Origin: JANMDN01 sp031376285
GTDB taxonomy: Bacteria; Actinomycetota; Thermoleophilia; Miltoncostaeales; Miltoncostaeaceae
Length of the DNA: 64,000 nt
Reading direction: 5' to 3'
Assembly (NCBI GenBank): GCA_031376285.1
Contig: JANMDN010000010.1
Span: forward strand, 1 to 64,000
The notes beneath the pieces are model-generated. The model saw only the letters and a program-made list of their open reading frames with translations. It had not been told where the DNA came from and did no database searches. Below, one piece after another: positions 25,697 to 34,552 of the stretch. A program made the position numbers and the translations under genes. The stretch's first letter is position 1, and each line of letters starts with the position of its first letter.

Positions 25697-26835
25697 GTGG
25701 AATTGTCCTGCAGGCATCGGGCCCGAACGCCCTCGGCATCGTGCGCTCGCTCGGGCGCGTGGGCATCCCGGTCGTCGCGGTCGATGTCGACGCGCACGCC
25801 CTCGGCCTGCGTTCGAAGTACGCCACGCCGCGCACATCCGTTGACCCGCTCCTGCACCCGAGCGGCTTCGTCGACGACATCGAGGCAATCGGCCGAACGC
25901 TTGCCTCGACAGGCGTGCTCTACGCCACGCACGACGAAGCGCTCTCGGCCATCGGGCCGAGTGAGGAGCGGCTCCGCCGGGTCGTTCACGTACCCTGGAG
26001 CCCATGGCTCGTGATGTCGCGCGTGCTCGACAAGGCGCATCAGCACGCCGTGGCGCGGAGCATCGGCTTCCCCGTTCCCGAGACCATCGACCCGACGAGC
26101 GACGCCGATATCGAGGCGGCCATCCGTGCCCTGCGCTTCCCAATGATCCTGAAGCCCAGAAATGCACCCGAGTTCCGCCGCAAGTTTCGGACCCAGGTCT
26201 TCGAGGCGAACACTCCGGACGAGCTGCGCCGCGCTTGGGAGGACGCCGCTGCGTATGACCCGCAGCTCTCCGAGGTCATTCCGGGGGGCGATGACGCGCT
26301 GTGGACGCTCGGGAGCTACCGCAACCGCGAGGGCCAACCGCTCGCGTCGTTTACGGGGCGAAAGCTCCGCCAGTGGCCACCCCGGTTTGGCACCGCGCGC
26401 GCGGCGGAGTCGCGCTGGGATCCCGATCTCGCGGCGCGCTGCCACCTCCTCCTCGACGCACTCGAGTTTCACGGCATCTCGCAGGTGGAGGTCAAGCGCG
26501 ACCCGCGCGACGGACGGGACTACCTGATCGAGGTCAACCCCAGATCCTGGCTCTGGATCGGCCTTGCCACAGCCGTCGGGGTGAACCTTCCGCAGGCTGC
26601 CTACCTCGACGCGATCGGCCGCCCAATAGTCCGGCCCGACGGACACCGAGACGGTGTGCGATGGACGCTCCTTGCCAAACACCTCGTCGCCGGGGCGCGA
26701 GAGGTGCGCCGCGGCGAGTGGAGCGCAAGGGCGCTCGCGCAGACCCTCCGCCCGCCGATCATGGATGGCGTGCTGGACCTGCGTGACCCACGACCGGCCC
26801 TCTCGCAATACCGTCGGATGCTTCGCCGTGGCTGA
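25693..26835 (+). CDS. ATP-grasp family enzyme in the polysaccharide locus (first)
   Basis: The 380-residue product begins with a pre-ATP-grasp domain (SGIVLQASGPNALGIVRSLGR) and has the ATP-grasp core: FPMILKPRNAPEFRRKF (about residue 150), ALWTLGSYRN, and the Mg-binding end VEVKRDPRDGRDYLIEVNPRSWLW (about 275) with Glu and Asn. ATP-grasp enzymes activate a carboxylate as acyl phosphate and join it to an amine or thiol. It could amidate a uronic acid with an amino acid or add an aminoacyl group to a sugar. It ends eight bases inside the next gene. Confidence 0.75.
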   Translation: MSGIVLQASGPNALGIVRSLGRVGIPVVAVDVDAHALGLRSKYATPRTSVDPLLHPSGFVDDIEAIGRTLASTGVLYATHDEALSAIGPSEERLRRVVHVPWSPWLVMSRVLDKAHQHAVARSIGFPVPETIDPTSDADIEAAIRALRFPMILKPRNAPEFRRKFRTQVFEANTPDELRRAWEDAAAYDPQLSEVIPGGDDALWTLGSYRNREGQPLASFTGRKLRQWPPRFGTARAAESRWDPDLAARCHLLLDALEFHGISQVEVKRDPRDGRDYLIEVNPRSWLWIGLATAVGVNLPQAAYLDAIGRPIVRPDGHRDGVRWTLLAKHLVAGAREVRRGEWSARALAQTLRPPIMDGVLDLRDPRPALSQYRRMLRRG

Positions 26836-29197
26836 CCTCCGCATACGCATCGACGGGTGCCGACCGGCCTTCCTTCCGCGCGCCCGCTGGGTGCTCGAAA
26901 CCTTCGCGCAGTGCCTCGACCTCACCGCGGTTTTCGTCGACCTGGACGGCGCGGCGGAGCTCACGTACGGGCCCACCGCACCAACCCAGGGCGTCTGGAT
27001 CCAGAGCCAGGACGAGGCCCAGCGATTCTTTGAAGCAGCGGAACCGTTCCCGGGCCCCCACGTGTACAAGGCCGCCGGGCTCACGCTCCTCTTTGCGCCG
27101 TCGAGCCCCGGCCCGATGCCGGGCGACATCGTCGCGAGCGCGTTCTACCTCCTGGCGCGCTGGGACGAGCGCCACGTGCGTAAGCGCGACCAATTCGACC
27201 GTCTCCCACTCGCGGCGAGCGCCTTCGGGAACATCGGCGGGCTTGACCTCGAGACGCCCCCTGTCGAGGGCTATCTCGACGCCCTCAGGGCCGCCCTTCG
27301 CCTGCGCCCTCCAGTGCGTTGGCAGATCGCCCTGACCCACGACATCGACCGCCTACGACGCTATACCCTCAAGGGCACGGCGGGTGTCGTGCGCCGGCAA
27401 GGGCCCCGGGCACTCGTTGCGGCCGCCCGAAGCACCCTCGGTCGCGACCCTTGGGACAACATTCCGAACCTCCTCCAGACCTCGTGGCAGCGTGGTGTTG
27501 CTCCGACGGTCTACTTCATCGGCCGAAACGCCCACCCGCTCGACGGGACCCCTCGCGACGACTACGAACGGCGGCGCGCCCAGCTTGCGAGGGCGGTCCT
27601 TGCCGCAGGGGGCGAGGTCGGCCTTCACGCGGCCTTTGCGTCATCTGAGTCGGGTGAGGCGCTCGCTGAGGAATTCGCCCTACTGCGAGGCGAGGTCGGG
27701 CCCTCGGTCGTCGGCGTTCGCTTCCACTACCTGCGCTTTCGCTACCACGAGACCGTGCGCTGGCTTGAGGCCGCGGGGGCGACCTACGACACGAGCCTTG
27801 GATTCAGCGAGGCGCCAGGCTTTGCGGCGGGGATTGCTCGCCCGTTTCGGCCGTACCTCATCGGCGAGGAGCGGCCAGCGAACCTCCACCTTCTGCCGCT
27901 CGCGGTAATGGACACGACCCTGCATTCACATCTTGGCCTCGATGCCGACGCGGCGCGCGAGCGGGCGCTCACCGTGCTCGATCGGGTTCGAGCACACGGT
28001 GGGAGGGTGGCCCTCCTTTGGCACAACACCTACCTTGCCGACGATCGCGCGCCGGGCTACGGCGCCCTCTGGGGAGACCTGCTCGACGAGCTACAGGCTC
28101 GCGGGGCGGAGCTCGGCCCCGCGTGGTCGGCGCCCGACGAAGCTGAGCGCGTCGACCAGCCCCTCAAGGGCAAACGCGTCGTTCACCTCACAAGCGTCCA
28201 CCGCCCACGCGATGTCCGGATCTTCCACAAGGAGGTTCGGTCGCTGCACGACGCCGGCGCCGAGGCGAGCGTGCTCGCCCTCGCTAAGCCGGAGCGGCGC
28301 CTTCGGCGCCTGGCGGCAGGTTGGCGCCTCGTCCAGGAGGCCAAACGGCGCGGCGCTGACGTCTACCACGTCCACGATCCGGAGCTTCTGCCGGCCGCAC
28401 TTTGGCTGGCCCAGACGTCTGGCACACCGGTGATCTACGACGCTCACGAGTATCTCGGTCAGACGACTCGAACCAAACGCTGGCTGCCCCGGCCGCTCCG
28501 GTTGCCGCTGGCGGTCGTCGTGGAACGCCTGGAGCAGGCGGCAGCCCGGCGACTCTCGGGGACCGTCACCGCCAACGAGGATCTCGCCGCACGATTTGCC
28601 GCAAGCGGATCGAGGGCGATCTCGGTGAGCAACGGTCCGCGCGCAGACGGCTTCCCTGAGCCGGAGGAGCCGAACGGCCTCGGGGTGCTCTACGTCGGTG
28701 GCCTCGGCCCACTTCGCGGCCTCCCGCTGATGAAGGAGGCGTTCCCGCTCGTCGGGGTTGTGGGCGCGCACCTCCAGCTCGCCGGACCGGGAGACCCCGG
28801 GACGTTGCCTTCGGGCGTGGAGCACCTCGGCGCAGTCGATCATTCGGAGGTCCCGAGCCTGCTCGCAGCGGCTCGGATTGCCTGGATTCCCCTGCAAAGG
28901 ACCGGAAACTACGATCGCGCGGTGCCGACCAAGCTCGTCGAGGCGATGGCGGCTGGGCGGCCGGTGGTCGCAAGCGACCTCCCCTTGATGGCATCGATTG
29001 TGCGTCGAACGGGTTGTGGCCTCGTGGTGAGCGCCGACGACCCCCACGCCCACGCCGACGCGCTGCGGCGCCTACTCACCGAACCGGGCCTTGCGGCGCG
29101 GATGGGTGCAGCGGGCCGGCGCGCCTTCCTTGACGGCCTCTCGTTTGAGGTCCAGGCCGCGAAGCTCGTTGGCCTGTACGAGGAGATCCTCAGCTGA
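26828..29197 (+). CDS. Fusion: polysaccharide deacetylase-like domain plus GT4 glycosyltransferase
   Basis: The product is 789 residues. Residues 1-150 form an N-terminal region (IRIDGCRPAFLPRARWVLETF, FYLLARWDERHV) of the kind that precedes some deacetylase-like domains. About 160-430 is NodB-like: QIALTHDIDRLRR holds the first-strand Asp-Asp/His pattern, GEVGLHAAFASS and VALLWHNTYL hold the His residues. From about 435 (LKGKRVVHLTSVHRPRDVRIFHKEV) to the end is a complete GT4 enzyme with HDPELLPAAL, VIYDAHEYLGQ, VLYVGGLGPLRG and PTKLVEAMAAGRPVVAS. The join is in one frame with no stop. It may couple transfer of an N-acetyl sugar to its deacetylation. Confidence 0.75.
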   Translation: MADLRIRIDGCRPAFLPRARWVLETFAQCLDLTAVFVDLDGAAELTYGPTAPTQGVWIQSQDEAQRFFEAAEPFPGPHVYKAAGLTLLFAPSSPGPMPGDIVASAFYLLARWDERHVRKRDQFDRLPLAASAFGNIGGLDLETPPVEGYLDALRAALRLRPPVRWQIALTHDIDRLRRYTLKGTAGVVRRQGPRALVAAARSTLGRDPWDNIPNLLQTSWQRGVAPTVYFIGRNAHPLDGTPRDDYERRRAQLARAVLAAGGEVGLHAAFASSESGEALAEEFALLRGEVGPSVVGVRFHYLRFRYHETVRWLEAAGATYDTSLGFSEAPGFAAGIARPFRPYLIGEERPANLHLLPLAVMDTTLHSHLGLDADAARERALTVLDRVRAHGGRVALLWHNTYLADDRAPGYGALWGDLLDELQARGAELGPAWSAPDEAERVDQPLKGKRVVHLTSVHRPRDVRIFHKEVRSLHDAGAEASVLALAKPERRLRRLAAGWRLVQEAKRRGADVYHVHDPELLPAALWLAQTSGTPVIYDAHEYLGQTTRTKRWLPRPLRLPLAVVVERLEQAAARRLSGTVTANEDLAARFAASGSRAISVSNGPRADGFPEPEEPNGLGVLYVGGLGPLRGLPLMKEAFPLVGVVGAHLQLAGPGDPGTLPSGVEHLGAVDHSEVPSLLAAARIAWIPLQRTGNYDRAVPTKLVEAMAAGRPVVASDLPLMASIVRRTGCGLVVSADDPHAHADALRRLLTEPGLAARMGAAGRRAFLDGLSFEVQAAKLVGLYEEILS

Positions 29198-30762
29198 GCA
29201 CGGCCGGGGGTCGCATCGCCCGGACGGCGCTCATCGTGGCCGCGTTCGGGATTCTCTCTCGCCTGCTGGGGTTCGTGCGAGAGCTGGTCCTCGCCGCGAC
29301 ATACGGCACGAATGCAACGACTGACGCCTACGTCGCCGGCCTGTTCGTGGTGAACACCGTCGCCGCGATGCTGCTGTACGTCCTCGTGACCTCCGTGATT
29401 CCGCTCTTTCACGGTGAAGAACGCGACCACGGTGAGTCGAGTGCTTGGCGACTTGTCGGCGTGATTCTCAGCTGGGTCGGCCTCATCCTGATCGTCGTGA
29501 CAGGCATTGTCGCAATCTGGCCAGAGGGAGTGTCGGCGCTCTTCAGCTTCAAACCGGCGACGGCATCAATTGCGGAGGAGCTGCTTCGGATCATGGCGCC
29601 CGCCCTGATGCTTCAAGGCATCTCGGCCGTGTTCACCGCCCTACTGCAGCTTCGAGGGAGCTTCAGTCGCCCGGCGGCCATTGGTGTGACCTTCAACGCC
29701 GGCATCATCGTGGGAATCGTCGCCCTGAATCCCTTCATCGGCATCCGCGGTGCGGCCTGGGGTGTCGTGATCGGGGCGATCGGCCAGGTCGCGTTGCAGC
29801 TTCCGGAGTTCACGCGCTTCTGGAAGCGCGGGGGCGGTCGTCTGGGTCTTCGCCATCCTCGGCTCGGAACCGCAATTGTGCTCGCCCTTCCGGTCTTTCT
29901 TGCGACGTTCTCCCAGCAGATCAACTCCTTCACCGACAAGAAGTTCATCAACGCGTTCGACCTCGACGACGGTCGCATCGCCGCGCTCAACTTCGCAAGC
30001 GCCCTCGGATCTGCCCCTCGGACCGCGATCCTTTTTCCGCTGCTCGTACCGCTCTTCCCGCACATCTCCAGACTCCTGACCGAAGGCAAGCGCGACGACG
30101 CAAGACGGGCCTTTGTGCGCTCGGCCGGGCTGCTGGCGCTCGTTGCGGCGCCGGTCACCGCGTTCATGGCCATTCAGGCTCAGGGGCTTGCGCAGATCGC
30201 CTTCGAGCGAGGAAAGTGCCGGGTGGACTGCCGGGTAGAGATCGGCAAGCCGGTGGTCTTCTACGCGCTTGCCGTCTGGGGCGCATTCATGGTCTATCTC
30301 CTGAACCGGACGCTCTCGGCAGCCCGGAAGCCGCGCGAGATCCTCGCTGCCACCCTGGTCACGGTTTGCGTGGTGATTGCCCTCGACCTTCTCCTCATCG
30401 AGCGCATGGAGCAGGCTGGGCTCGCGCTTGCCAGCATGGCCGGCGTGTATGTCAACACCGCGATCATGCTCTGGTTCTTGCACCGAGAGCTCCCCGACGT
30501 CAGCATTGGCGCGTTCTTGTCCCAGCAGGCGCGGGTACTCGCAAGCGTTCTCCCTCCCGCCGGCCTCGTCGTGCTCCTCGAACACGCGCTCCCAAGCGAG
30601 GGCCGGCCGTTCTTCCAGACCTTGAGTCTTGTGGGGGCGAAGGGCGCGATGCTTTTCGCAGGATTTGCCGCCTGTGCAACCCTGATTGCCCGAGACGAGG
30701 TTCGGTCGGCCCGCGATGCCGCACGGTCCGTTGTTTCCCGTCGACGCCCCCGCGCTGCATAA
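29194..30762 (+). CDS. MurJ/MviN-family lipid-linked glycan flippase with a probable CTG start
   Basis: The 522-residue product has about fourteen helices and the N-terminal MurJ pattern ILSRLLGFVRELVLAATYG with the following ATTDAYVAG. NALLs of the family such as QINSFTDKKFINAF and FPLLVPLFPHISRLLTEGKRDDARRAF are present. It should flip lipid II or, given the locus, a lipid-linked repeat unit (Wzx role). Coding sequence of helix 1 (GGRIARTALIVAAFG) lies before the first GTG at 29236; the only upstream NTG is CTG at 29194, overlapping the previous stop as CTGA. I infer CTG initiation. Confidence 0.8.
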   Translation: MSTAGGRIARTALIVAAFGILSRLLGFVRELVLAATYGTNATTDAYVAGLFVVNTVAAMLLYVLVTSVIPLFHGEERDHGESSAWRLVGVILSWVGLILIVVTGIVAIWPEGVSALFSFKPATASIAEELLRIMAPALMLQGISAVFTALLQLRGSFSRPAAIGVTFNAGIIVGIVALNPFIGIRGAAWGVVIGAIGQVALQLPEFTRFWKRGGGRLGLRHPRLGTAIVLALPVFLATFSQQINSFTDKKFINAFDLDDGRIAALNFASALGSAPRTAILFPLLVPLFPHISRLLTEGKRDDARRAFVRSAGLLALVAAPVTAFMAIQAQGLAQIAFERGKCRVDCRVEIGKPVVFYALAVWGAFMVYLLNRTLSAARKPREILAATLVTVCVVIALDLLLIERMEQAGLALASMAGVYVNTAIMLWFLHRELPDVSIGAFLSQQARVLASVLPPAGLVVLLEHALPSEGRPFFQTLSLVGAKGAMLFAGFAACATLIARDEVRSARDAARSVVSRRRPRAA

Positions 30763-30775
30763 TCCCCGGCTGCGC

Positions 30776-31984
30776 ATGGCAAAAATCCTCTACGTCTCCC
30801 AGTACTTCGTGAATGCCGACCAGGCTGGTGGTGTGCGCCACTGGCAGCACACTCGGGCCCTTGTGCGCGCCGGGCACGACGTGAGCGTTGTCACTTCCTA
30901 CGTGCAGCACAAGGAGCGTGAGGTCCCCGAGCGTTACCGGGGTAAGAAGATCGTCCGCGAGACCGAGGACGGCCTCGACATCTGGCGGACGTACTCGACA
31001 CCCGGGTACGGGCGAGACCTGCGCTCTCGTCTGTCGAACTACACGACGTTTGCGTTCTGGAGCGCGATTGCAGCGGCGCGGGTCTCGAAGCCCGACATCG
31101 TCATTGCATCCTCACCGTCGCTTCCGGCGGCTGCCGCAGCCGCGACCGTCGCGAAGGCAAAACGAGCCCGATTCCTGCTCGAAGTTCGCGATCTCTGGCC
31201 CGACTCGGCCGTTGCGATGGATCTTGTCAGCGATCCGCGTCTTTTGGCGGTTGCCCGACGCCTAGAGCATTACTGCTACCGACGGGCCGATCGCGTGATC
31301 GCGCTGACCGAGGGTATCCGCGACGGGGTCGTTACCTCGGGCGTTGCGCCGGGTGCGGTCACGCTGATCACCAACGGGATCGACCTGGACGTGTCACCGG
31401 CAACTCCGGTCGAAGTGCCCGTCCCAGACGGCGCCTTCGTGGCGATGTACGCAGGCTCCCATGGGACCTACAACTCGCTCGACACGGTCCTTGGGGCAGC
31501 CGAGCGGCTGCTTGGTCGCACCGACATCATCTTCGTCCTCGTGGGAGGTGGCGACCAGAAGCCGGGCCTCGTGGAACGGGCCCGCGATCGCGGGCTTTCG
31601 AACGTCCGCTTCGTCGACTCGGTACCCAAACGCGACATCCCCGGATGGCTCGCTCGCGCCGACGCCTGCATTCTTCCATACCAAGATATTCCGCTCTTTG
31701 CAGGGGCTCTTCCGAATAAGGCGTTTGACTACCTCGGAGCCGGGCGACCGGTCATCGCGGCAGCACCGGAGGGTGAGCTCTCGAAGCTCGTGCGCGACGC
31801 GGGCTGTGGCATCGCGCTCCGGCCAGAGGATCCGGCCGCGATGGCTGACGCGATCCTGACGCTCGCGGGCGACCGGACGGCGGCCAGCGCGATGGGTGCC
31901 GCAGGTCGCGACTACGTACGCCAGCACTACGACCGGGCGGCGCTTGCGGCGCGTTTTGTGTCGGTCGTCGAGTCCCTGGCGTAG
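30776..31984 (+). CDS. WbuB-like GT4 glycosyltransferase
   Basis: The 402-residue product starts AKILYVSQYFVNADQAGGVRHWQ and carries FLLEVRDLWPDSAVAMD (about residue 142), YCYRRADRVIALTEGIRDG (about 167), ITNGIDLDVS (about 205) and LPNKAFDYLGAGRPVIAA (about 315). This is the layout of the WbuB/Fnl-type group that often adds aminosugars such as FucNAc to carrier-linked sugars. The ATG is 13 bases after the MurJ-like stop; a CATAAT hexamer 11 bases before the ATG could be a promoter. Confidence 0.85.
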   Translation: MAKILYVSQYFVNADQAGGVRHWQHTRALVRAGHDVSVVTSYVQHKEREVPERYRGKKIVRETEDGLDIWRTYSTPGYGRDLRSRLSNYTTFAFWSAIAAARVSKPDIVIASSPSLPAAAAAATVAKAKRARFLLEVRDLWPDSAVAMDLVSDPRLLAVARRLEHYCYRRADRVIALTEGIRDGVVTSGVAPGAVTLITNGIDLDVSPATPVEVPVPDGAFVAMYAGSHGTYNSLDTVLGAAERLLGRTDIIFVLVGGGDQKPGLVERARDRGLSNVRFVDSVPKRDIPGWLARADACILPYQDIPLFAGALPNKAFDYLGAGRPVIAAAPEGELSKLVRDAGCGIALRPEDPAAMADAILTLAGDRTAASAMGAAGRDYVRQHYDRAALAARFVSVVESLA

Positions 31985-32001
31985 TCTTGGCAAGGCTTCC
32001 C

Positions 32002-32688
32002 GTGCATGGAGGAGACGCCATTCAAGACGTACCAGTAGACCCGCCGCTCGGCGGAGGAGCCAAACGGGCGATGGACCTCGCCATTGCCACACCGCTTCTG
32101 GCGGTGTCGGCCCCGGTGATGCTCGCGATCGCGGTGTGGGTTCGGCTCGACTCCCCAGGTCGGGTGATCTTTCGCCAGGAACGGGTCGGGCTCCATGGGC
32201 GGACCTTCAACCTGCTCAAGTTCCGTTCGATGGTGGTCGGCGCGCAGACGATGGGCGCGGGCCTTGCCGTGACCGAGGGCGACAGTCGAATCACTAGGGT
32301 CGGCAAGATCCTGCGGCGACTCTCACTCGACGAGCTGCCCCAGCTGATCAACGTCGTCCGGGGGGACATGAGCATCGTCGGCCCCCGACCAACCGTGCCG
32401 GCCCAGGTCGCCCACTACAACGACCGCCAGCGGCGGCGACTGAGCGCGCGACCCGGAATCACCGGACACGCGCAGGTCACCGGGCGAAACGCCATCCCTT
32501 GGTCGCAGCGCATCGAACTGGACCTCGACTACGTCGACCGCTGGAGTCTGCGTCGCGACGTCGCGATCATCGCGCGCACGGCGCTCGTCGTGCTCCGCCG
32601 CCAGGACACCTACCGCTCCGAGGGGGGCGGAGGGTTCGACCTGCCCCTTCGCGCACCGGATACACGGAGCGGAGATACCCTTGCCTGA
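32002..32688 (+). CDS. Initiating sugar phosphate transferase (monotopic phosphoglycosyl transferase)
   Basis: The 228-residue product has a single N-terminal hydrophobic segment (AKRAMDLAIATPLLAV onward) as in small PglC-type enzymes, then VIFRQERVGLHGRTFNLLKFRSM (about residue 52), the catalytic-region RRLSLDELPQLINVVRGDMS and SIVGPRPTVPAQV. These are the conserved blocks of the Bac_transf family. It moves a sugar phosphate from a UDP-sugar to undecaprenyl phosphate and so begins the repeat unit. I choose the GTG preceded by AAGG at six bases; a TTG 15 bases upstream is possible. Confidence 0.88.
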   Translation: MHGGDAIQDVPVDPPLGGGAKRAMDLAIATPLLAVSAPVMLAIAVWVRLDSPGRVIFRQERVGLHGRTFNLLKFRSMVVGAQTMGAGLAVTEGDSRITRVGKILRRLSLDELPQLINVVRGDMSIVGPRPTVPAQVAHYNDRQRRRLSARPGITGHAQVTGRNAIPWSQRIELDLDYVDRWSLRRDVAIIARTALVVLRRQDTYRSEGGGGFDLPLRAPDTRSGDTLA

Positions 32689-33694
32689 GGCGAGCGTCCT
32701 GCTGACGTGCTCAGGGCAGCGCGTCGACATCGTGCGAGCCTTCCAGCAGGTCTACCAGTCCGGCGCCGTCAGCGGCCGCGTCGTCGTGAGCGACAGCGAC
32801 GAGCTGTCCCCAAGCCTGCAGGCGGCTGATCTGGTGGTGGAGCTGCCGAGGGTGGACGATCCGGGCTACGGGGCCGCCGTTGCGCAGGTCTGCGGCGAGC
32901 ATGGCGTTCGCGCGGTGCTCCCCTTGACCGACCTCGACCCGGTCATCCTCGCCGCCGCCACGCTGCTGGTCGACGAGGCCGGTGGGCACATCTTCCTTCC
33001 AAGCCCCGAGGTCGCCCTCGGCTGCCAGGACAAGTGGGGTTGCCACGAAATGCTCGGCGCGGCGGGGCTTCCCTCGCCGCCGACGTGGCTTCCTGGGACG
33101 ATCGATCCCGCCGACCTTCCGTATCCGGTGCTCCTCAAGCCCCGCATCGGTTTCGCGGCCCGGAACATCCACGAGTGCCGCGACCCTGACGAGCTGGCCT
33201 TCTTCCTTCGCTATACCCAGGCACCCGACAGCGTGATCCAGCGAAAGCTTCACGAAGGGGTCGAGTTTTCGATCGATTGCCTTGCGGACCTCGACGGGGA
33301 ACCGATCGGGGCGATCCCGCGGCGGATGCTCCAAGCCAAGGGCGGCGAGCAGATCAAGGGCGAGACGATCGACGATCCGCAACTGGTCGACCTGGCCGCG
33401 CAGACGATCACGAAGCTTGGCCTGCGCGGACCGAGCACGGTTCAGTGTTTCCGGGCTGGCGAGGAGATCCTCGGGATCACCGACATCAACACGCGCTTTG
33501 GTGGCGGCTTCCCGCTCCCGCTGGCCGCAGGTGGGGACTACCCCGAGCTCATTCTTCGCATGGCGAGCGGCGAACGGGTCGAGCCGCGCCTGGGCCAATA
33601 CCGCGCCGGAGTTGTGATGACGCGCTACCTCGACCAGTTCATCCTCCAGCGAAGCGGCGACCGTCTGACGGCAACCGCGAACGTGACGGTCTAG
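32681..33694 (+). CDS. ATP-grasp family enzyme in the polysaccharide locus (second, CarB-like)
   Basis: The 337-residue product starts EASVLLTCSGQRVDIVRAFQQ, a pre-ATP-grasp fold. The core has LGCQDKWGCHEMLGAAGLPSP (about residue 110), YPVLLKPRIGFAARNIHEC (about 148), IQRKLHEGVEFSIDCLADLDG and ITDINTRFGGGFPLPLAAGG (about 266) with the metal-binding Asp/Asn-Arg. It resembles carbamoyl-phosphate-synthase-like ATP-grasp proteins found in glycan loci. It starts at TTG inside the transferase gene. It may share a pathway with the ATP-grasp at 25.7 kb. Confidence 0.75.
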   Translation: MPEASVLLTCSGQRVDIVRAFQQVYQSGAVSGRVVVSDSDELSPSLQAADLVVELPRVDDPGYGAAVAQVCGEHGVRAVLPLTDLDPVILAAATLLVDEAGGHIFLPSPEVALGCQDKWGCHEMLGAAGLPSPPTWLPGTIDPADLPYPVLLKPRIGFAARNIHECRDPDELAFFLRYTQAPDSVIQRKLHEGVEFSIDCLADLDGEPIGAIPRRMLQAKGGEQIKGETIDDPQLVDLAAQTITKLGLRGPSTVQCFRAGEEILGITDINTRFGGGFPLPLAAGGDYPELILRMASGERVEPRLGQYRAGVVMTRYLDQFILQRSGDRLTATANVTV

Positions 33695-33697
33695 CTC

Positions 33698-34552
33698 GTG
33701 GACCGCGAGATCACCCTCCGCGACTACGGTCGCGTGCTCTGGTCGGGCCGTTGGCTGATCCTCGCGACGACCGTCGCGGCGCTCGTCCTCGGCCTACTCC
33801 TGGGCGTGACGAAGAAGACGACCTACACCGCCCGCTCGACGGTCTACATGGGCCAGGCAACCACGTCATCCGGTCAGCCGGTCGCAACTGGGCCGACCAG
33901 CCCGGTCTCGGCTGCCGCCTTTCTTGGGGCCGACGAGTTCGCCAAGCTGACCGCGACCGAGGTGGGTCTCGGAGGCGACGACGCAGCCATCGCTCGGGTC
34001 CGAAAGGCCGTGAGCTTCACGATCCAGCGGGCGGCGGGCAATGCCGGTGTGAACCAGCCGACGATCGCGACCGTTGTGTCGACCGAGCGCAACCGCAAGC
34101 TCGCCAAAGACATCGCCAACGCGTATGCAGCGGTGGTAGTCGACCGAGCATCGACGTTCGTGACACCACAGATCGAGCTGCGAAAGAGCCAACTTCAGGG
34201 GCTCGAAGCACACCGGTCTGCACTCGAAGCGGACGCTCGTCGCTACCGAGCGCAGCTCGCGGGAGCATCTGGTGACCGGGCGCTGATTCTTGGTCAGATT
34301 CTCGACAGCATTCGCTCGGACCTCTACGTTGCCTCGAACGACATCGACCAGAACAAACTCGATGCGCTGAAAGCCGACCAGATCGAACGCCCCGATGTGC
34401 TCACCAAGGCCGTATCAGCCACATCGTCTGGCGGGACGAAGAACCGACTGAGTCGCGGAATCTTCGCCGCGATCATCGGCGCGATCCTCGGAGTGATCGC
34501 CACGCTCGTGTGGAAGGGCGGGCCGACCGGGCGCGAGCCATCGGGGCCCTGA
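33698..34552 (+). CDS. Wzz-like polysaccharide chain-length/co-polymerase protein
   Basis: The 284-residue product begins DREITLRDYGRVLWSGRW, has a first helix at residues 20-39, a periplasmic helical region (about 45-230, with KSQLQGLEAHRSALEADARRY as coiled coil) and a second helix near residues 248-266. This is the Wzz topology. There is no C-terminal tyrosine kinase, and no Pro-rich motif was identified before helix 2. It should set chain length together with one of the Wzy-type proteins. Confidence 0.8.
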   Translation: MDREITLRDYGRVLWSGRWLILATTVAALVLGLLLGVTKKTTYTARSTVYMGQATTSSGQPVATGPTSPVSAAAFLGADEFAKLTATEVGLGGDDAAIARVRKAVSFTIQRAAGNAGVNQPTIATVVSTERNRKLAKDIANAYAAVVVDRASTFVTPQIELRKSQLQGLEAHRSALEADARRYRAQLAGASGDRALILGQILDSIRSDLYVASNDIDQNKLDALKADQIERPDVLTKAVSATSSGGTKNRLSRGIFAAIIGAILGVIATLVWKGGPTGREPSGP

